In this document: positions 12,781 to 20,587 of the stretch, piece by piece | How the letters are laid out: each line of letters opens with the position of its first letter | How positions within the stretch are numbered: position 1 is the first letter of the stretch | Assembly: GCA_029983625.1 (NCBI GenBank) | Contig: JASBZF010000014.1 | Coordinates: 1 to 22,162, forward strand | Source of the DNA: Pauljensenia sp. | Lineage (GTDB): Bacteria; Actinomycetota; Actinomycetes; Actinomycetales; Actinomycetaceae | Reading direction: 5' to 3' | Length of the DNA: 22,162 nt | The notes under the pieces: model-generated | What the model saw: only the letters and a program-made list of their open reading frames with translations | The model's database searches: none | What the model was told of the DNA's origin: nothing | Program-made: the position numbers and the translations under genes

Positions 12781-14322
12781 ATGAATGCCGAAGAGATCCA
12801 CAACGGGCGCGCTCCACAACTGCCGCGCACCTACGCCATCCGTACCCTCGGATGTCAGATGAATGCACATGATTCCGAACGCATGGCGGGCCTGCTCGAA
12901 GAAGCTGGCCTCGTACCGGTTTCACGAGTACCGGAGTATGCTGAACGGGCGACGGAGGCAGGTGATCAGGGCGCTGATGTCGTGGTGATTAATACCTGCT
13001 CGGTTCGTGAGAATGCTGCGACGCGCCTTTTCGGTAATCTTGGTCAACTTGCTGCAGTGAAGCGTGAACGTCCGGGAATGCAGATCGCTGTCGGCGGCTG
13101 CCTCGCCCAGCAGATGCGCGAAAATATCCTCGAAAAAGCTCCTTGGGTGGATGCGGTGTTTGGAACGCACAATATTGATGTTCTGCCCGCTCTGCTCAAA
13201 CGTGCGGAACACAATCGCGAGGCGGCAGTCGAAATCGAAGAGTCCCTTAAAGTGTTCCCTTCGACTCTGCCCACTCATCGCGAAAGCGTGTACGCGGCGT
13301 GGGTATCCATCTCGGTGGGCTGCAATAACACCTGCACGTTCTGCATCGTCCCTCGCCTGCGCGGTCGTGAACGTGATCGTCGTCCAGGGGATATCCTCGC
13401 CGAGGTTGAAGCTGTCGTCGCACAAGGGGCCATCGAAGTGAGCCTCCTCGGCCAAAATGTCAACTCCTACGGCGTGGGATTTGGTGAACGGGGTGCCTTC
13501 GCACGACTCCTGCGCGCGGTGGGTGCTGTTGAGGGCTTGGAGAGAGTACGTTTCACAAGCCCCCATCCGGCTGCCTTCACTGATGACGTTATTGCTGCGA
13601 TGGCCCAGACGGACACGGTGATGCCGAGTCTGCACATGCCTTTACAATCCGGTTCGGACACGGTGCTTCGACAAATGCGGCGTTCATATCGTCGCGAGCG
13701 ATTCATGGGGATTCTTGAACGGGTGCGAAACGCGATCCCGGATGCGGCGATCACGACGGACATCATCGTCGGTTTCCCCGGAGAAACAGAAGAGGATTTC
13801 TGCCAGACTCTTGAGCTCGTCGAAGAGGCTCGTTTCGCTTCAGCTTTCACTTTCCTGTATTCACCGCGCCCCGGAACTCCGGCTGCGGATCGCGACGACC
13901 AAGTGGACCCGCAGGTCGCGCTTGAACGCTATCAGCGTCTCATCGCTCTCCAGGAAAAGATCTGCGAGGAAGACAATGCGGCGCTTGCAGGTCACGAAGT
14001 GGAAGTGTTGATCGCTCAGGGTGAGGGACGCAAAGATGGGGCAACTCGCCGTATTTCAGGGCGTGCTCGGGATAATCGTCTCGTCCACGTCGCTGTTCCT
14101 GACTCCTTGTCGGATGCGGAACTCCCGCGTCCCGGTGACATCGTGAATGCAGTCATCACGCACGGAGCCCCGCATCATCTCATCGCAGATTCTGGTGTAC
14201 AGGGTGGACTGTGGCGGCTTCGTAGGACGAGGGCGGGGGACGCCTGGGAGGAACGTCAAGCTTGTGAGGCCGATGAGCGCGTCTCTTTGGGGATACCGAC
14301 ACTGAGAATCGGGAAGCCCTGA
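12781..14322 (+). CDS. miaB: tRNA-2-methylthio-N6-dimethylallyladenosine synthase
   Basis: MiaB is a radical-SAM methylthiotransferase that adds the methylthio group to isopentenyl-adenosine 37 in tRNAs reading UNN codons. The 513-residue protein has the N-terminal UPF0004 domain with Cys25 (TLGCQMN), Cys73 (NTCSVRENA) and Cys107 (GGCLAQQ) for the auxiliary cluster. The radical-SAM motif CNNTCTFC follows, with Cys181/185/188. A C-terminal TRAM domain begins near EVEVLIAQGEG. All cluster ligands are present, and the length is normal for actinobacteria. The start is set by the adjacent TAGACT box and family alignment. It is 60 bases after recX; the miaA/dapF genes often found downstream are not here. 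Confidence 0.97.
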   Translation: MNAEEIHNGRAPQLPRTYAIRTLGCQMNAHDSERMAGLLEEAGLVPVSRVPEYAERATEAGDQGADVVVINTCSVRENAATRLFGNLGQLAAVKRERPGMQIAVGGCLAQQMRENILEKAPWVDAVFGTHNIDVLPALLKRAEHNREAAVEIEESLKVFPSTLPTHRESVYAAWVSISVGCNNTCTFCIVPRLRGRERDRRPGDILAEVEAVVAQGAIEVSLLGQNVNSYGVGFGERGAFARLLRAVGAVEGLERVRFTSPHPAAFTDDVIAAMAQTDTVMPSLHMPLQSGSDTVLRQMRRSYRRERFMGILERVRNAIPDAAITTDIIVGFPGETEEDFCQTLELVEEARFASAFTFLYSPRPGTPAADRDDQVDPQVALERYQRLIALQEKICEEDNAALAGHEVEVLIAQGEGRKDGATRRISGRARDNRLVHVAVPDSLSDAELPRPGDIVNAVITHGAPHHLIADSGVQGGLWRLRRTRAGDAWEERQACEADERVSLGIPTLRIGKP

Positions 14323-14669
14323 GCGGACTTTTTCCTCGTGTCAATGTTTCGATTCGGTGACGATTATCGAGAACTCGCAGATACGAGGGAAACCTGGCTT
14401 ACCGTGGTGACTACGCGGTTCTCACAAGGGCGTGAAACCGCTGCGCCGATCATGTAGAGAGGGTGTGTCTTTATTACTCACCAGATGACATGATGTCCAG
14501 GATCCGCACACAATTCTCGTGTGTCACGTACTTCGGTGCTGAGTCCTTATGACATTGCTTCTCGTGGCCGGAGCAAGAATACTGATACGCGCTAAGAATT
14601 GACATGTGCGTTATGCGCCAGAGACTTTCGTCGCTTGCTCTATTTCTTTTACGTGCCATTCTTAACGTC
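14323..14669 (+). other. Intergenic region miaB-thrE with one hairpin and a promoter
   Basis: No credible gene is seen in this roughly 350-base gap on either strand. It contains an imperfect hairpin at 14415-14441 (outer stem GCGGTT/AACCGC, inner CAC/GTG, loop AAGGGC) without a following T-run, a short CACAC/GTGTG inverted repeat around 14505-14525, and the candidate thrE promoter at its end. Confidence 0.5.
14599..14626 (+). promoter_or_regulatory. Candidate promoter of thrE
   Basis: A consensus -35 TTGACA (14599-14604) is followed after 16 bases by GAGACT (14621-14626), one base from the TAGACT used elsewhere in this window. Transcription would start near 14633, which excludes the ATG codons at 14604 and 14613 and leaves ATG 14670 as the start. 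An alternative -10, CATTCT (14657-14662), lies 7 bases before that ATG. Confidence 0.5.
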
Positions 14670-16034
14670 ATGACGAATAAGAATCCCGAGGCTGAGGAGC
14701 CTTCCGATTCTGCTTTTCTTGCAGGTCGTTCTCCAGACTTACATGTGCAGGCTCATGATCGCTTAGCCCACCAATCCAGGGTTGTTCTCAGACTTGGTCA
14801 AATGCTGCTCGCCTCGGGAGCGAGTGCCTATCGCGTGAAAGCATCGATGACGACTGTAGCGAAAGCGGTCGGTATCGCTGAACATCAGGCGCAGGTCACT
14901 TTCACAGAGATCATCGCAACCTCCTATGCGAACGGCACCTTTCGTACGGGATTAGCGGAACAACGCACGATGGGGATCAATGCAGATCGTATTGATCGTC
15001 TGAACAACTTTGTTGCCTCCCTTGAGGGCGAATCCTTACGTGTTGAGGAAGTGGATGCCGCCCTCGACGATATTGAGAAAATCGGTCCCCTCTATGACTG
15101 GTTTCCCAATGCAGCGGCTTCAGGTTTGGCGTGTGCCGCATTCGCTTTCCTCAATTCAGGTGGCTGGGTTGAGTGCTCTGCAGTGGCCGTGGCTGCATTC
15201 TTCGGACAGGCTCTGCGCAGACAAATGCTGCATCGAAGAATGAATCATTTCGGCGTATGGATGACCTGCGGGGCACTTGCCGCCCTCGTCTACATCCTCC
15301 TGGTTGCACCTGCTCAGCATTTCCTCGGTCTGGAACCGACGCATCAGGCGGGATTCATTTCGGCGATGCTTTTCTTAGTTCCCGGATTCCCCCTTGTCAC
15401 AGGGATTATCGACCTTGTTCGTCATGATTTCCAGGGCGGTATTGCGCGCCTGACCTACGTCGCGATGCTCATCTTGTCTGCGGGTGTCGCAACTTGGGCG
15501 GTTTCAGCACTTTTCCACTGGTCGGTCACCCCGGAGTATTCCTATGAACTTGCTCCGTGGCTCCTCTATCTGTTGCGTTTCTTCACAAGTTTCGTGGCCT
15601 CCTTCGGTTTTGCGATGCTCTTCAACTCGCCTCGGCGAGTTGCTGGAGTCGCGGCACTGATCGGCGCGATCATCAACACCGCTCGTCTTGGACTCATCCA
15701 CGAGCTTGGGATGTCGGTTCCGGCTGCAGTGGCTCTTGCTGCTCTAGCGGCTGGTCTCTTAGCGAATGCTGCAGCTCATCACACAAAGTTTTCCCGCGTC
15801 ACTCTCTCAGTTCCTGCTGTCGTCATCATGATTCCAGGAGTTCCGCTCTACCGTTCGCTGACGTATCTCAATGACGGGCAGATGCTTTTAGCGCTCACAG
15901 CGCTTTTCACCGTGATTTTCACGATCGTCGGCATCGGTATCGGTCTTGCTGTTGCACGCATGTTGACCGACAGGAACTGGCTGATGGAACAGCCCTTGGC
16001 GGTGCCCGCCCTGGATGACACTTTCTTTGAGTAA
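14670..16034 (+). CDS. thrE: ThrE-family threonine/serine exporter
   Basis: A predicted inner-membrane exporter of 454 residues, related to the ThrE carriers that export threonine and serine in corynebacteria. The N-terminal soluble part carries the family stretch LLASGASAYRVKASM (about residues 48-62) and continues to the LEGESLRVEEVDAALDDI region. It is followed by about ten hydrophobic segments from SGLACAAFAFLNSGG to the end, including FLVPGFPLVTGIIDLV and the matching VIMIPGVPLYRSLTYL; these correspond to the fused DUF1212 and DUF3815 halves. In-frame ATG codons at 14604 and 14613 would add a short hydrophobic stretch; 14670 is preferred because the best promoter lies over the earlier codons. 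No ribosome site is clear. The exact substrate is inferred. Confidence 0.85.
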   Translation: MTNKNPEAEEPSDSAFLAGRSPDLHVQAHDRLAHQSRVVLRLGQMLLASGASAYRVKASMTTVAKAVGIAEHQAQVTFTEIIATSYANGTFRTGLAEQRTMGINADRIDRLNNFVASLEGESLRVEEVDAALDDIEKIGPLYDWFPNAAASGLACAAFAFLNSGGWVECSAVAVAAFFGQALRRQMLHRRMNHFGVWMTCGALAALVYILLVAPAQHFLGLEPTHQAGFISAMLFLVPGFPLVTGIIDLVRHDFQGGIARLTYVAMLILSAGVATWAVSALFHWSVTPEYSYELAPWLLYLLRFFTSFVASFGFAMLFNSPRRVAGVAALIGAIINTARLGLIHELGMSVPAAVALAALAAGLLANAAAHHTKFSRVTLSVPAVVIMIPGVPLYRSLTYLNDGQMLLALTALFTVIFTIVGIGIGLAVARMLTDRNWLMEQPLAVPALDDTFFE

Positions 16035-16320
16035 GGGATTTGCTTCCTTCGCTGATCCGAGAACAGCATTTCATGCAAAAGTAGTCGGTACTGACCGGGG
16101 CTTGTCGTTGGTGCGTTGTGGGTTTAAGGAAGAAGTAGAACCCAGGGAAAAGATGCTCAAAGTGAAGCAAACTTTCGCAGCGCTATACGTGGGTGCTTGA
16201 GCAGTTGTGATGCACGCCTTTATGGGTGTTTTTCATATCCCATGTCTTGTCGTTACCTGTTGGTGGCATCACAAGAAGAGTTCTCTCTTGTCTTGAGGCG
16301 TGTGAAGGGTTCGTTAGGCG

Positions 16321-16350
16321 TTGTGAACGCTTCTTCACAATTGTGAACGC
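16321..16350. promoter_or_regulatory. Operator-like cluster of TTGTGAA half-sites
   Basis: TTGTGAACGC occurs at 16321-16330 and again at 16341-16350, exactly 20 bases apart. Between them, TTCACAA at 16334-16340 makes a perfect 14-bp palindrome TTCACAATTGTGAA (16334-16347) with the second copy, and a 6-base-loop inverted repeat with the first. The arrangement resembles a binding site for a dimeric regulator, but no target gene is evident. Confidence 0.45.
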
Positions 16351-16414
16351 GAATGCGCACCTGTGTGTCAGGGGTGAGACCTTACCCTTGTCGGGCGCTT
16401 CCGATTCCGATATG

Positions 16415-16462
16415 GCTGGTGCTGGTGCTGGTGCTGGTGCTGGTGCTGGTGCTGGTGCTGGT
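16415..16462. repeat. Tandem repeat of GCTGGT, eight perfect units
   Basis: Eight uninterrupted copies of the hexamer GCTGGT (48 bases) are present in the thrE-aspT gap. The unit length keeps any reading frame open (Ala-Gly on the plus strand, Gln-His or Thr-Ser on the minus strand), which explains the open frames seen here. A candidate variable-number tandem repeat. Confidence 0.95.
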
Positions 16463-16677
16463 GTGCTGTGTGTTGATGAGGACGCAGCCTATTTTTCTTG
16501 CTTTTCTTCGTTTCGTCAGTGGTCCTGTCTGAAGAGAAAAGCGATGAAGTGTCACGCTGGTGAAACGAATCCAAGACAAGGCCGCACACTGTTGGCTCAT
16601 GTCTGAAAGGCAAAAGCGAACACGCTCATACGCAGCCTGAGAGAAAGACCCAAGAGAGGGAAAAAAAGAGAAACACT

Positions 16678-16734
16678 GCGGCCCCTAGGAGAGGGCGGAT
16701 AGAGGAGGGGCCGCTGCGTGACAACAGCGGCCCC
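16678..16734 (-). terminator. GC-rich multi-arm terminator downstream of the AspT-type gene
   Basis: Read on the minus strand, GGGGCCGCT/AGCGGCCCC (16707-16734) forms a 9-bp stem with a 10-base loop. The second arm can instead pair with AGGGGCCGC-like bases at 16678-16686 in a stem of about 9 bp, followed by a T-rich tract (complement of 16655-16675, including seven T). The two stems share the middle arm and exclude each other. The site begins about 90 bases after the transporter stop codon. Confidence 0.7.
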
Positions 16735-16822
16735 GTGGGATGAAATCAGAGAGCCATCCCGCTCATCCTGTGAACTGTTGATGATCCCAGTGAGTTCTTC
16801 AGAGTTCTTCGTGGAATGACAC

Positions 16823-18418
16823 TCAGCTCAATCCGCCCAGAACCGTGGCGACGAGGATCTTACCGACCATCGCGACCGGGTAAATCAGAGCGTAGCCGAG
16901 CGACACGCGCGGATCGGAATTCGTGCGTCCATTCGCGAAGGCAAGAACAGCGGGCTGAGTCTGAGCGCCACCAAGGAAGCCCGACAGCTGAGTGCCACCC
17001 ATCTTGAAGATCCAACGCATCGTGCAGTAGATGCCGATGGCCATAATCGATGTCATCACGAAACCAAGGATGAAGATCTTGATCCAGTCACCCGAAGTGA
17101 AGGCGTTCGCGATCTGACCACCGGCATTCGAACCTGCCTGCGCAAGGAATACGAGAAGACCGAACTCGGCAAGAACTTGACACGCCGTGAAGGGAAGAGT
17201 CGTGACGACAGGGCCGATACGACCGAGACGACCAAAAACCAAGCCTACGATGAGTGTGCCCGCAGCTGAACCGATTGAGAAGTAGTCGCCGGAAGGGGTG
17301 AGGATCGGAAGTTCACCGATTGCGATACCGATGGCCATGCCGATACCGAGGGCGATCGGGTTGAGGTCGGAAAGACCGCGAGCGGAATCTCCGAAGAACT
17401 TCGTGATTGCCTGCATCTTCGAGGTGGGGGCGACGATACGGACACGGTCACCTTGCTGAAGCACCAAACCCGGTTCGGCGATCATGTCAACGTCGCCGCG
17501 ACGCACGCGCGAAATCGTCGCAGAGAACTTCTTCGCCAGATCAAGATCAGCGACCGTGCGACCGACGACCTTCGGATCTGACACAGTCATACGACGGAAG
17601 TCCAAGTAGGAGCGATCCTGCATCAGTGAGTGCGAGGAAGCGTGTCCCAGTTCCGTAGCGGCACGAGCAACGAGTTCACGAGGGCCAACCACGGTGACAA
17701 GGTCACCGGCATCCAAAGTGTCAGACATCGAGGGGCGGGTAATCGGTCCGGTTTCGCCGCGACGCAGGCGTGAGAAGGTGACTTTTGAGCCGAGCTTTTC
17801 GTAGATGTCACCGACGAAAGGATGATCGTCGCGTTCGACGCGGATCGTGCGGTTCGCCAGCGGAGAGGGGGTGTCCCGGTCGTTCTTGCTGTAGGACAGT
17901 GCCGCCATCGACGCGGCAAGCATCCCGATCACACCGAAGAGGTAGGCGATTGAATAACCGACCGTGGCCCGGTCCAGTTGGCCGCTTGCATCACCGGCTG
18001 CGGCGAGGGCGGGAGTGTTCGTCACCGACCCCGCGAAGGTACCGGCGATGAGGGCAATATCCATGCCCATTGCTTTACCGATGGCAAGGCCGACACCTGC
18101 GGCGAGGATGTAGAGCACAACGACGGTGAAGATCGGGCCGATCGCCGTCTTGAGGTTGTGGAAGAAAGAGGAACCGGAGTTGATACCGATTGCGAAAGTG
18201 AAGAGCGTAAGGCCGAGAGTGCCAAGTTGCGGGGTTACGCGCAGTTCGATGCCGTAGGACTGCGCCCAGGCGGCAAGGATAATGGCGAGGAAGAGCACGG
18301 CGGCAGCGCCGAGGCCGATGCCTTTAATCTTGACGTGACCGAAGGCCATGCCGATGCCGATGAGGATGAACAGAAAAAGAACTGGCTGCTCGGCCAGTAT
18401 GGTGAAAACCGTTTCCAC
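16823..18418 (-). CDS. AspT/YidE/YbjL-family transporter (aspartate-alanine exchanger-like)
   Basis: A 531-residue membrane transporter of the aspartate:alanine exchanger family. Two homologous membrane halves (about residues 8-170 and 352-530) flank two regulatory TrkA-C/RCK_C domains (about 190-275 and 280-345). The repeated family motif is visible as GTFAGSVTNTPAL in the first half and GFLGGAQTQPAVLAF in the second. The start is GTG 18418, with GGGAG 9 bases upstream on the minus strand. A possible -10, GATAAT, is at 18467-18462. It is convergent with thrE and divergent from the ilv operon. Family members exchange aspartate for alanine, but many homologues have unknown substrates, so none is claimed. 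A GC-rich terminator follows. Confidence 0.88.
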   Translation of the reverse strand: METVFTILAEQPVLFLFILIGIGMAFGHVKIKGIGLGAAAVLFLAIILAAWAQSYGIELRVTPQLGTLGLTLFTFAIGINSGSSFFHNLKTAIGPIFTVVVLYILAAGVGLAIGKAMGMDIALIAGTFAGSVTNTPALAAAGDASGQLDRATVGYSIAYLFGVIGMLAASMAALSYSKNDRDTPSPLANRTIRVERDDHPFVGDIYEKLGSKVTFSRLRRGETGPITRPSMSDTLDAGDLVTVVGPRELVARAATELGHASSHSLMQDRSYLDFRRMTVSDPKVVGRTVADLDLAKKFSATISRVRRGDVDMIAEPGLVLQQGDRVRIVAPTSKMQAITKFFGDSARGLSDLNPIALGIGMAIGIAIGELPILTPSGDYFSIGSAAGTLIVGLVFGRLGRIGPVVTTLPFTACQVLAEFGLLVFLAQAGSNAGGQIANAFTSGDWIKIFILGFVMTSIMAIGIYCTMRWIFKMGGTQLSGFLGGAQTQPAVLAFANGRTNSDPRVSLGYALIYPVAMVGKILVATVLGGLS

Positions 18419-18653
18419 AGTCGTGGACTCCCAGTCTCGTGTTTGTCAACGAATCCTTCCTATTATCCGCTCTTGTCGTCCTTTCTGAGTTGGTCCATCG
18501 TCCCAGGAGTTCAATCCTGCAGATACTGGGGGAGTGTGGAGGTCCTCACTGAAGATGCCAGTCGTCTTTCGGATGCCAAAACGCTGAGGAAATGCCGGTT
18601 CCGAAGTGTGAGACATGACGAGCTGTGCGGAGCCTGGGGCCTACGGTAGGGGT
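18419..18653. other. Divergent intergenic region between AspT-type gene and ilv operon
   Basis: About 235 bases hold the promoter of the minus-strand transporter (possible -10 at 18462-18467, TTGTCAAC at 18443-18450) and the plus-strand promoter of the ilv leader. GATGCCA occurs at 18554-18560 and 18572-18578, with a related AATGCCG at 18591-18597. No gene is seen. Confidence 0.45.
18642..18647 (+). promoter_or_regulatory. Candidate -10 hexamer of the ilv operon
   Basis: TACGGT fits TANNNT and ends 6 bases before the GTG of the leader peptide, so the transcript would begin at or beside that codon. No good -35 is visible 16-18 bases upstream. Confidence 0.5.
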
Positions 18654-18725
18654 GTGCTCGACATTCTCTCGGTTGGAATTCTCGCCTCGGTTCTCGTACC
18701 AGGGCGTGCGATTCCTACCGCGTGA
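18654..18725 (+). CDS. ilv operon leader peptide (attenuator peptide)
   Basis: A 23-codon open frame from GTG to TGA encodes MLDILSVGILASVLVPGRAI followed by PTA. Ten of the 23 residues are Leu, Ile or Val. Such a peptide upstream of a terminator and ilvB is the classic arrangement in which ribosome stalling at branched-chain codons controls read-through. There is no Shine-Dalgarno; the TACGGT box 6 bases upstream suggests leaderless translation. It is about 90 bases before ilvB. Confidence 0.88.
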   Translation: MLDILSVGILASVLVPGRAIPTA

Positions 18726-18744
18726 CACGGATGGATCGCACGCC
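18703..18744 (+). promoter_or_regulatory. Attenuator stem in the ilv leader
   Basis: GGCGTGCGAT (18703-18712) and ATCGCACGCC (18735-18744) form a perfect 10-bp stem with a 22-base loop that contains the leader stop codon, so a ribosome finishing the peptide would block it. TCGCAC recurs inside the terminator at 18755-18760, giving the left arm an alternative, weaker partner. Which form is the antiterminator is not settled by eye. Confidence 0.7.
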
Positions 18745-18746
18745 TT

Positions 18747-18779
18747 TCCCCAACTCGCACCGGCGGCTGGGGATTTTTT
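18747..18779 (+). terminator. Intrinsic terminator/attenuator upstream of ilvB
   Basis: TCCCCA (18747-18752) pairs with TGGGGA (18768-18773), with partial inner pairing, and is followed by six T (18774-18779). It lies between the leader peptide and ilvB, so termination here would prevent ilvBNC expression when branched-chain amino acids are plentiful. Confidence 0.85.
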
Positions 18780-18814
18780 CTTGAGATCCATCCACATGAA
18801 GAGAGGACCCAGCG

Positions 18815-20584
18815 GTGAAGAACACACCTATTGTTCAGCCCCGAACGATGACTGGCGCGCAGGCCATTGTGGCCAGCTTGGAAGCAATCGGCGTGACCGA
18901 TGTTTTCGGAATGCCCGGCGGCGCGATCCTTCCTACCTACGACCCACTGATGAACTCCTCCCTGCGCCACATCCTCGTGCGTCACGAGCAAGGTGCCGGA
19001 CACGCCGCTGAAGGCTACGCCTTGGCAACAGGGAAGACCGGGTGCGCGATCGTGACTTCTGGCCCCGGAGCGACCAATATCCTCACTGCTTTAGCGGATG
19101 CCAACATGGATTCGGTGCCTTTGGTCGTCATCTCAGGTCAGGTGGGTGCCTCCCTGATCGGCACCGATGCCTTCCAGGAAGCAGACGTTGTCGGCGCTGC
19201 TATGCCGCTGACAAAGCACTCTTTCCTGGTGACCGATGCCGACGAGATTCCCTCCCGTCTTGCAGAGGCATTTGAAATTGCCTCCACCGGGCGACCCGGC
19301 CCCGTCCTCGTTGATATCACCAAGTCTGCGCAGGTCGCGACTATGTCTTTCTCATGGCCACCCGTGATGGACCTTCCCGGTTACAAAGTGGCTGCGAAGC
19401 CGCATAAGAAGCAGATCAAAGCGGCAGCGGAAGCGATTCTTCACGCTCAAGCTCCGGTTCTTTACGTGGGTGGCGGTCTTATTCGCTCAGGAGCCTCCGA
19501 TGCTCTTGCGCGCCTCGTTGAGCTGACCGATGCTCCCGTCGTAACGACCCTTCCTGCGCGCGGTGCTTTCCCCGATTCAGACCGCCACAACCTCGGTATG
19601 CCGGGAATGCACGGTACGGTCGCCGCAGTTGGCGCACTCCAAAGGTCCGACCTCATTGTCACCCTCGGGGCGCGTTTCGATGACCGCGTCACTGGCCGAC
19701 TCGACTCCTTCGCCCCCAAGGCTCGCGTCGTTCATATCGACATTGACGCTGCGGAGATCTCTAAGAATCGGTACGCGAATGTTCCGATCGTTGGTGATTT
19801 AGCGACCGCCTTACCGATCCTGAACGACGAAGTCGCAAAGATGCGCACCGCGGCAGGAGCGCCGGATCTGTCTCAGTGGTGGCGCTATCTGGATCGGCTT
19901 CGCGATCGTTATCCGATGGGATGGGCTGCCCCTCAAGACGGAATGATGGCCCCTCAAGAGGTCCTCAGTCGCCTGTCGAAAATTGTTGGCCCCGATGCGG
20001 TGTACGTGACCGGTGTCGGTCAGCATCAGATGTGGGCTGCGCAGTTCGTCAACTACGAAAAGCCGCGTCACTTTATTTCTTCTGCGGGTCTGGGCACGAT
20101 GGGCTACTGCATCCCGGCTGCGATGGGCGCTCAAGTGGGACAGCCAGATAAAGTCGTGTGGGCAATTGATGGCGACGGTTCTTTCCAAATGACGAATCAG
20201 GAACTGGCGACCTGCACCGTCAATAACATTCCCATCAAGGTGTGTCTGATTAATAATTCCGTGCTCGGCATGGTGCGTCAATGGCAGTCGCTTTTCTACG
20301 GGAAACGCTATTCGAATACGACACTTAATCCCGTCGAGGGCGATCAGGTCCCGAACTTTGAAATGCTGGCCACGGCCTATGGGATGGCGGCGCGCACCGT
20401 CCGTTCAATCGACGAGGTCGATGAGGCGATTGAATGGGCAATGTCGGTGAACGACCGTCCTGTGCTCATTGATTTCCGAGTGTCGAAAGATTCGATGGTG
20501 TGGCCGATGGTGGCCGCAGGGGTGTCCAACGATGAAATCTGCTACGCCAAAGGAATGGCGCCCGACTGGGATGTGGAGGACTGA
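18815..20584 (+). CDS. ilvB: Acetolactate synthase large subunit
   Basis: Catalytic subunit of acetohydroxyacid synthase, a thiamine diphosphate enzyme that makes acetolactate or acetohydroxybutyrate, the first common step of valine, leucine and isoleucine synthesis. The 589-residue protein has the catalytic Glu58 in RHEQGAGHAAEGYA, the central domain from about 200, and the TPP/Mg motif GDGSFQ (453-458) ending at Asn480/Asn481. The start is GTG 18815, with GAGAGGA (18801-18807) as ribosome site 7 bases upstream. It is the first structural gene of ilvBNC, behind an attenuator, and the ilvN start lies 3 bases after its stop. Confidence 0.98.
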   Translation: MKNTPIVQPRTMTGAQAIVASLEAIGVTDVFGMPGGAILPTYDPLMNSSLRHILVRHEQGAGHAAEGYALATGKTGCAIVTSGPGATNILTALADANMDSVPLVVISGQVGASLIGTDAFQEADVVGAAMPLTKHSFLVTDADEIPSRLAEAFEIASTGRPGPVLVDITKSAQVATMSFSWPPVMDLPGYKVAAKPHKKQIKAAAEAILHAQAPVLYVGGGLIRSGASDALARLVELTDAPVVTTLPARGAFPDSDRHNLGMPGMHGTVAAVGALQRSDLIVTLGARFDDRVTGRLDSFAPKARVVHIDIDAAEISKNRYANVPIVGDLATALPILNDEVAKMRTAAGAPDLSQWWRYLDRLRDRYPMGWAAPQDGMMAPQEVLSRLSKIVGPDAVYVTGVGQHQMWAAQFVNYEKPRHFISSAGLGTMGYCIPAAMGAQVGQPDKVVWAIDGDGSFQMTNQELATCTVNNIPIKVCLINNSVLGMVRQWQSLFYGKRYSNTTLNPVEGDQVPNFEMLATAYGMAARTVRSIDEVDEAIEWAMSVNDRPVLIDFRVSKDSMVWPMVAAGVSNDEICYAKGMAPDWDVED

Positions 20585-20587
20585 GCG

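Larger units (their letters stand above)
16035..16822. other. Long intergenic region between thrE and the AspT-type gene
   Basis: About 790 bases lie between two convergent genes with no gene I can support. In order it holds a 6-bp stem TGGGTT/AACCCA (16119-16144) without a T-run, the TTGTGAA palindrome cluster (16321-16347), the GCTGGT tandem repeat (16415-16462), a purine-rich stretch (about 16640-16672) and the GC-rich terminator arms (16678-16734). A 126-codon open frame at 16226-16606 is mostly explained by the repeat and is not called. Confidence 0.6.

Noticed and set aside
16321..16340. A CRP/GlxR site (TGTGA-N6-TCACA) or a lac-type operator in the palindrome cluster
   Set aside because: The half-sites are separated by 8 bases rather than 6, and the longer lac operator does not match beyond AATTGTGA.
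16226..16606. A 126-codon open frame containing the Ala-Gly repeat
   Set aside because: The frame stays open largely because of the hexamer repeat, crosses the palindrome cluster, has no ribosome site or leaderless -10 at its start, and matches no family.
17978..18649. A 223-codon plus-strand open frame opposite the start of the AspT-type gene
   Set aside because: It is antisense to a complete transporter and is a highly acidic mirror of its membrane-coding codons.
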